Below are positions 5,722 through 8,980 of a stretch of DNA of 8,980 nucleotides, in pieces. The DNA is from Methyloceanibacter sp. (GTDB lineage Bacteria; Pseudomonadota; Alphaproteobacteria; Rhizobiales; Methyloligellaceae). Numbering within the stretch: the first letter of the stretch is position 1; each line of letters opens with the position of its first letter. The stretch covers positions 1 through 8,980 of the forward strand of contig JANWJA010000060.1 in NCBI GenBank assembly GCA_025449615.1, read 5' to 3'. The notes beneath the pieces are model-generated. The model was not told where the DNA came from. It worked only from the letters and a program-made list of their open reading frames with translations, and ran no database searches. The translations under genes were made by a program, and so were the position numbers.

Positions 5722-6622
5722 GCGTTCGCCGCTCGACTTCCCAAACATGTTCCGGTGCGCTCGCGACAACGCGACCGATCATCTCGCATGACCATCGATG
5801 GCCAGCACGCGCGATCAGATATTCATTGTAGCGCGCGGCAGGCACGCGGCCTTCGACCGCCTCTGACGCCGATGGGACACCGACGATGCTCGCGGTGCCG
5901 GTCGCGGTCTCGAGCTCGCGAATGGTCTGCTCGTGATTGTGGCCGTGGAGGATCAACTCCGCGCCATTGGCGACGAGAATATCGCGAATTTTTTTCGCAT
6001 CGCGAAGCCCGCGCCGCCAGCCTGCCTGACCGGGCAAGGGCGGGTGATGAATCAACACCACACGAAACAGTCCGAGTTGCCCAAGCTTCGCGAGAGCCGC
6101 GGCGAGAAACGCTCGTTGCACGCTTCCGATCTTGCCGGAGGCGACAAAGGCCATGGTCGGAATGGCAGACGATAGTGCGATGAGAGCCACGTCGCCGAAC
6201 CTCCGCACGAACGGGAAGGCTGTCTCCGGGGTTGGGATCAGAGCCTCACCTTCATCATTGGAAACCATATAGGGCCTCCAGTGATGAAAGCCCCGCTCGG
6301 GATGCAGCCGCACAGAGGCATCGTGATTGCCAGGGATGGCGGTGACGCGATCCGGGGGGCCGAGGTGGTGCAGCCACTCCGCGGCGCGCACGAACTCTTC
6401 GGGCAGGCCGAGATTGACCAAATCGCCGGTCACAGCGATGTGGTCCGGCTTTTGTTCGACGATGTCGCGGGTCAAGATGTCGAGGATGTCGCGCCGATGC
6501 ACCAGCTTCCGCCCGCGATGCCAATTCACATAGCCAAGCACGCGCTTCGACATCAGCTCGGAACGCCGTGCCTTCGGCATCGGGCTCAAATGAATGTCGG
6601 AGAGATGGGCGAGAGTGAACAA
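5708..6622 (-). CDS. Calcineurin-like metallophosphoesterase
   Basis: This 304-residue enzyme belongs to the binuclear-metal phosphoesterase superfamily. All metal-binding motifs are present in order: D9 and H11 in SDIH, D67 in TGDLVN, N99-H100-D101 in GNHD, H192/H193 in HHPP, and H228/H230 in GHNH. It has no signal peptide or membrane span and should be cytoplasmic. Relatives hydrolyse phosphodiesters such as cyclic nucleotides or phosphomonoesters such as UDP-sugars; the substrate here cannot be read from sequence. The start is a TTG at 6622 without a clear Shine-Dalgarno sequence. It is preferred because relatives commonly begin MFTLAHLSD, and the 19 codons open upstream of it contain no start codon. 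The stop lies inside the convergent anchored-protein gene. Confidence 0.93.
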   Translation of the reverse strand: MFTLAHLSDIHLSPMPKARRSELMSKRVLGYVNWHRGRKLVHRRDILDILTRDIVEQKPDHIAVTGDLVNLGLPEEFVRAAEWLHHLGPPDRVTAIPGNHDASVRLHPERGFHHWRPYMVSNDEGEALIPTPETAFPFVRRFGDVALIALSSAIPTMAFVASGKIGSVQRAFLAAALAKLGQLGLFRVVLIHHPPLPGQAGWRRGLRDAKKIRDILVANGAELILHGHNHEQTIRELETATGTASIVGVPSASEAVEGRVPAARYNEYLIARAGHRWSCEMIGRVVASAPEHVWEVERRTLKVG

Positions 6623-6763
6623 TTGAGGCGGGGCTTTACCGGTGCTTGATTGTGGTTCATTTGAAGGATCGGCGCGCCTCTAACAAGCATGTCGGCGCGA
6701 TAGGAGGCAAGGCTGAAGCGACCCCCGAAATCGACGCCCTTAGCCGTCCGCGCGCTAACCTCG

Positions 6764-7198
6764 GTGCTTAGGCCCTTCTGGCGATTACGGAGAGGCATGA
6801 CTTTCGGCGCGCAAGGTGTCGTGCTCGATGCGGAGAATCGCGTGCTTCTGGTGCGTCATGGTTATCGGCCGGGCTGGTTCTTCCCCGGCGGCGGCGTGGA
6901 ATGGAACGAGACCATCGAGACCGCGCTTGCTCGCGAGCTCGAGGAGGAGGTCGGCGTCACGCTGACAGGAGCGCCTGTGCTCCACGGCATCTTCGCCAAT
7001 TTCGCAAGCTTCCCCGGCGACCATATCGCCGTCTTCGTCGTGCGGCATTGGCAGCGGCGCGGGGATTATCATAAGCGCGGTGAGATTGCCGCGGCCGGCA
7101 TGTTCGCGGCGGGCGATCTGCCGGAGCGAACCGATGCCGGCACCAAGGCGCGGCTCGACGAGATTTTGAACAAGGCTCCGGTCAAAGCGCTGTGGTGA
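6764..7198 (+). CDS. NUDIX hydrolase
   Basis: This is a NUDIX pyrophosphohydrolase of about 144 residues (counted from GTG 6764). The Nudix box GX5EX7REUXEEXGU is complete at residues 43-65: G43, E49, R57-E58-L59, E61-E62, G64-V65. The preceding strand LLVRHGYRPGWFFPGGGVE is typical of a subgroup acting on nucleoside diphosphate derivatives, but the substrate is not predictable. The start is uncertain. ATG 6797 has a GGAGAGG sequence only a few bases away but would cut off PFWRLRRG, which looks like family sequence. GTG 6764 has no ribosome-binding site. A CTG at 6713 lies 5 nt after GGAGG (6703-6707) and opens the same frame with 17 more plausible residues. The gene converges with wrbA, with 9 nt between stops. 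Confidence 0.92.
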   Translation: MLRPFWRLRRGMTFGAQGVVLDAENRVLLVRHGYRPGWFFPGGGVEWNETIETALARELEEEVGVTLTGAPVLHGIFANFASFPGDHIAVFVVRHWQRRGDYHKRGEIAAAGMFAAGDLPERTDAGTKARLDEILNKAPVKALW

Positions 7199-7207
7199 GG
7201 TAAGGCG

Positions 7208-7822
7208 CTATTCGCCGGCGGCAAGCTTCTTTGCGATCTTCGCCACGTGGTGGCCCTGGAAGCTAGCGAGGTTCAGCTCTTTCTGCGACGGCTGGCGTGA
7301 GCCGTCCGGTGCCGAGATCGTGCCCGCGCCATAAGGTGAGCCGCCTTTCAACTCGCTGACGTCGGCGAGGTCCGGCGCGGAGTAGGGCAGGCCGACCACG
7401 ACCATGCCGTGATGCAACAGCGTCGAGTGGAACGATGTGATCGTGGTCTCGTTGCCGCCGCCGGTCGAGGTGGAGGTGAAGACGCTGCCGACTTTGCCGA
7501 TCAGCGCGCCCTCGACCCAAAGCGGCCCGGTCTGATCGAGGAAGTTTCGCATCTGCGAGGTCATGTTACCGAAGCGGGTGGGCGTGCCGAAAATGATAGC
7601 GTCGTAATCCGCGAGCTCGGCGGGATCGGCGATCGGCGCAGGCTGGTCGACTTTCATCCCGGCGCTGCGCATCACATCTTCCGGCATCAATTCAGGCACG
7701 CGCTTGACGGAGACCTGCACGCCGTCTACTGCGCGCGCACCGTGTGCGACGGCATAAGCCAGAGTCTCAGTGTGCCCGTAGGAGCTATAATAGAGAACGA
7801 GCAAACGCGTCCTATCAGCCAT
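7208..7822 (-). CDS. wrbA: NAD(P)H:quinone oxidoreductase WrbA
   Basis: This 204-residue flavodoxin-like protein uses FMN to reduce quinones by two electrons with NAD(P)H, limiting semiquinone and superoxide formation; WrbA is a cytosolic tetramer. FMN-binding features are clear: the phosphate loop [10 protein letters not shown] at 11-20, PTRFGNM at 81-87, and the [11 protein letters not shown] loop at 118-127 (the family often has Q or N at this point). The signatures KRVPELMPE at 40-48, HHGMVVVG at 137-144, [10 protein letters not shown] at 160-169 and DGSRQPS at 173-179 are all WrbA-like. ATG 7822 is chosen over the adjacent TTG at 7825 because GAGGG lies 9 nt upstream on the minus strand. 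Length is normal for the family (about 200). Confidence 0.96.
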   Translation of the reverse strand: MADRTRLLVLYYSSYGHTETLAYAVAHGARAVDGVQVSVKRVPELMPEDVMRSAGMKVDQPAPIADPAELADYDAIIFGTPTRFGNMTSQMRNFLDQTGPLWVEGALIGKVGSVFTSTSTGGGNETTITSFHSTLLHHGMVVVGLPYSAPDLADVSELKGGSPYGAGTISAPDGSRQPSQKELNLASFQGHHVAKIAKKLAAGE

Positions 7823-8163
7823 CAATCATTGCCCTCTTCTTGCAAGGGGCGCGACCGACCCCTCCCCGCTAGCTCGATCAACTTAACAGATGAGAAGCTC
7901 GGCGAGGAGACGATAACGACCGCGGGAGGCGCGGCGTACCATATTGAAACAGGCTGGACCAGCTTCATCGGGCATGATAGACGCACCGCCACCATGGGCA
8001 AGACAAGCGACAGACTGACGCTCTTGCGACGACGAGGACGGCGCGGCACGCCCGCGTGCTCTATCCTCTCTCGTCGTTGACGCCCTGGGTTATTGGCTTC
8101 GCCATTTGGCGCCCGCGTCGCGGCTGAGGGTCCCTCGATCAGCCTTTTTTGGACGCGAAAACC
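7823..8163. other. Divergent intergenic region between wrbA and the acetyltransferase
   Basis: This gene-poor stretch of 341 bp must hold the promoters of wrbA (minus) and the GNAT gene (plus). I see no good CTTGAC-N17-CTATAT pair on either strand. It contains a short Arg-rich reading frame on the plus strand (7994-8080, 28 codons, no ribosome-binding site) and ends in a terminator-like hairpin at 8122-8150. No tRNA or known RNA motif is recognised. A small plus-strand RNA ending at the terminator is possible. Confidence 0.5.
8122..8150 (+). terminator. Intrinsic terminator-like hairpin just before the GNAT gene
   Basis: GGCTGA at 8122-8127 and TCAGCC at 8139-8144 are exact reverse complements around an 11-base loop, and TTTTTT follows directly at 8145-8150. 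This is a standard stem plus T-run on the plus strand. It is oddly placed: no plus-strand gene ends nearby, and the next start codon is 14 nt downstream. An outer pair of arms, CGCGTC at 8114-8119 and GACGCG at 8152-8157, encloses it. It may end a small RNA or act as an attenuator for the acetyltransferase gene. Confidence 0.6.
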
Positions 8164-8694
8164 ATGGATGATTTGAACCTCGATATCCGGCTTGAGCAGT
8201 CAAGCGACGAAGCTGCCTTGTCGGCCCTCTCGGCCCAGGCCTTCGGCCCTGGCCGCTTTGCCCGCAGCGCCTATCGGATCCGGGAGGGGATTGCTCCCAT
8301 CGCTCCCCTCTGTCTAACGGCATGGCGCGAGGGGGCGATCGTCGGCGGCATTCGCTTCACCACAATCGCCGTCGGCGGCAAGGAGGGCGGTCTCCTGCTT
8401 GGGCCGCTTGTGGTCGATCCGGCGCATTCGGGGCAGGGAATCGGTCGTGCACTGATTGCAGCCGGGCTCGAGGGTGCAAAGAGCCAAGGCTTTGGCTTCG
8501 TGCTCTTGGTCGGCGACATGCCCTATTACGGGAGGTTCGGCTTTGTGCCGGTGCCGCCGGGGCAAATGACGTTGCCGGGGCCGGTGGACCTTGCGCGCGT
8601 GCTCGCGCTCGAGATTGCGCCGGGTGCGCTTGCCGAGATGAAGGGACCGGTCAAAGGGCGCCGCCCGAAAAAGCTATTTGTCTTTGACGCATGA
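8164..8694 (+). CDS. GNAT family N-acetyltransferase (YhbS-like)
   Basis: This 176-residue cytoplasmic protein is an acetyltransferase of the GNAT fold, transferring acetyl from acetyl-CoA to an unknown amine. Motif A is clear: the strand GLLLGPLVVDP at 76-86 followed by the acetyl-CoA pyrophosphate loop SGQGIGRALI at 89-98. Motif B holds FVLLVGDMPYYGRFGF at 112-127, where YYGRFGF is typical of YhbS-like members. An early LSAQAFGPGRFARSAYR segment at 22-38 matches the first helices. I chose ATG 8164; an in-frame TTG at 8149 lies inside the T-run of the terminator-like hairpin and is rejected. The ribosome-binding site is poor (GGA at 8151-8153) and would be covered by the outer stem of that hairpin. 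The stop TGA lies within the palindromic element 8689-8731. Confidence 0.93.
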   Translation: MDDLNLDIRLEQSSDEAALSALSAQAFGPGRFARSAYRIREGIAPIAPLCLTAWREGAIVGGIRFTTIAVGGKEGGLLLGPLVVDPAHSGQGIGRALIAAGLEGAKSQGFGFVLLVGDMPYYGRFGFVPVPPGQMTLPGPVDLARVLALEIAPGALAEMKGPVKGRRPKKLFVFDA

Positions 8695-8731
8695 TTTCAT
8701 CTGAAAAGTCTGCAACTTTTCGGGATCATGC
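8689..8731. repeat. Imperfect palindromic element of rhizobial type
   Basis: Outer arms GCATGAT (8689-8695) and ATCATGC (8725-8731) and inner arms GAAAAGT (8703-8709) and ACTTTTC (8715-8721) are exact reverse complements around a five-base loop. The side spacers are unequal (7 and 3 bases). The sequence resembles a dispersed intergenic palindrome I recall from many Hyphomicrobiales genomes, ending in GATCATGC. It lies between convergent genes and could end transcription from both sides, although it has no T-run. Its left end supplies the stop codon of the acetyltransferase gene. Only this copy is in the window. Confidence 0.65.
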
Positions 8732-8732
8732 T

Positions 8733-8980
8733 TTAATGGCCTTCGCGGTACCAGGTGAAGGAAATCAGGCTGAGCAGCAGCGCGAGCGCGAGGAAGCCGG
8801 TGAAGAGCGGAAAAAGACGCACGCCTTCGACGCGATAGGCGTCGCGCTTCTCGAGCCCGATCCAGTCGGAGCCATGCATTTTCGAGCCGCCATGCAACAT
8901 GACGATGCGGGGCAGCGGCGCCGTGTCGGCTTGATCGCGGCCGAGCCAGAAGCTGCCGCCACCGGTCTGTTCGAGGATCG
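8733..8980 (-). CDS. C-terminal end of a membrane protein, partial
   Basis: The minus-strand frame is open from the window edge to a TAA at 8735-8733, giving the last 81 residues of a longer protein. The sequence contains LEQTGGGSFWLGRDQ, a strand PRIVMLHGG, then DWIGLEKRDAYRVEGVRLFP, and one membrane span (LFTGFLALALLLSLISF) before a WYREGH ending. The membrane span right at the C-terminus suggests a large protein with its soluble part before the last span. The DWIGL...Y.V.GV..P pattern before a final span reminds me of large membrane proteins found beside MoxR/DUF58/DUF4159 genes in alphaproteobacteria, but this is a weak recollection. The rest of the gene lies outside the window. Confidence 0.75.
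   Translation of the reverse strand, partial: ILEQTGGGSFWLGRDQADTAPLPRIVMLHGGSKMHGSDWIGLEKRDAYRVEGVRLFPLFTGFLALALLLSLISFTWYREGH

Noticed and set aside
7822..8049. 75-codon minus-strand frame ending in a TGATG overlap with the wrbA start
   Set aside because: The stop/start overlap is suggestive, but it has a GTG start without ribosome-binding site and low-complexity basic sequence with no known family. Probably chance.
8149..8163. TTG at 8149 as start of the acetyltransferase
   Set aside because: It lies in the T-run of the hairpin, has no ribosome-binding site and adds only five residues before a good ATG.
1..8980. CRISPR arrays, tRNA or rRNA genes, insertion sequences, toxin-antitoxin or defence genes
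   Set aside because: No regularly spaced repeats, no cloverleaf or rRNA signatures, no transposase motifs and no defence-type domains were seen on either strand.

Overview
This is a GC-rich bacterial window that looks like chromosomal DNA of an alphaproteobacterium, most likely of the order Hyphomicrobiales (Rhizobiales). I infer this from four things: the Cys-type SelW-like (Rdx) protein, the polyhydroxyalkanoate-granule protein, the CTTATC-N17-CTATAT promoter, and the imperfect palindrome ending in GCATGAT/ATCATGC, a type dispersed in rhizobial genomes. I cannot name a genus. No rRNA, tRNA, CRISPR array, insertion sequence or phage gene is visible.

Layout. 1-263 has no convincing gene but holds several inverted repeats. 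264-1004 carries two small plus-strand genes: a SelW-like Rdx protein and a PHA-system protein. 1010-1474 (minus) encodes a Gre-fold RNA polymerase factor with a short coiled coil. 1643-3611 (plus) is a tight cluster of ammonium channel amtB, a PII protein (glnK-like) and a small two-span membrane protein. 3764-5721 (plus) holds two proteins of unknown function: a membrane-anchored protein with glycine-rich hydrophobic segments, then a coiled-coil protein with a C-terminal membrane anchor. 5708-6622 (minus) is a metallophosphoesterase, (6713/)6764-7198 (plus) a NUDIX hydrolase, 7208-7822 (minus) the quinone reductase WrbA, and 8164-8694 (plus) a GNAT acetyltransferase. From 8733 to the right edge (minus) lies the C-terminal end of an unidentified membrane protein.

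How the genes work together. The only clear functional unit is amtB-glnK: AmtB conducts ammonium and the PII protein senses nitrogen/energy state and can plug the channel. The order is the reverse of the usual glnK-amtB, and the membrane protein 15 nt downstream may be co-transcribed. The rest are mostly single housekeeping or stress genes. Four convergent pairs end very close together (5-nt gap, 14-bp overlap, 9-nt gap, 38-nt gap). In the last gap the palindromic element supplies the stop codon of the acetyltransferase.

Best leads: the unknown pair at 3764-5721 with its promoter and flanking inverted repeat; the terminator-like hairpin just before the acetyltransferase, whose outer stem would cover the ribosome-binding region; the shortened coiled coil of the Gre-family protein; and a possible CTG start for the NUDIX gene. 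I did not find a clearly new multi-gene system such as a defence island.
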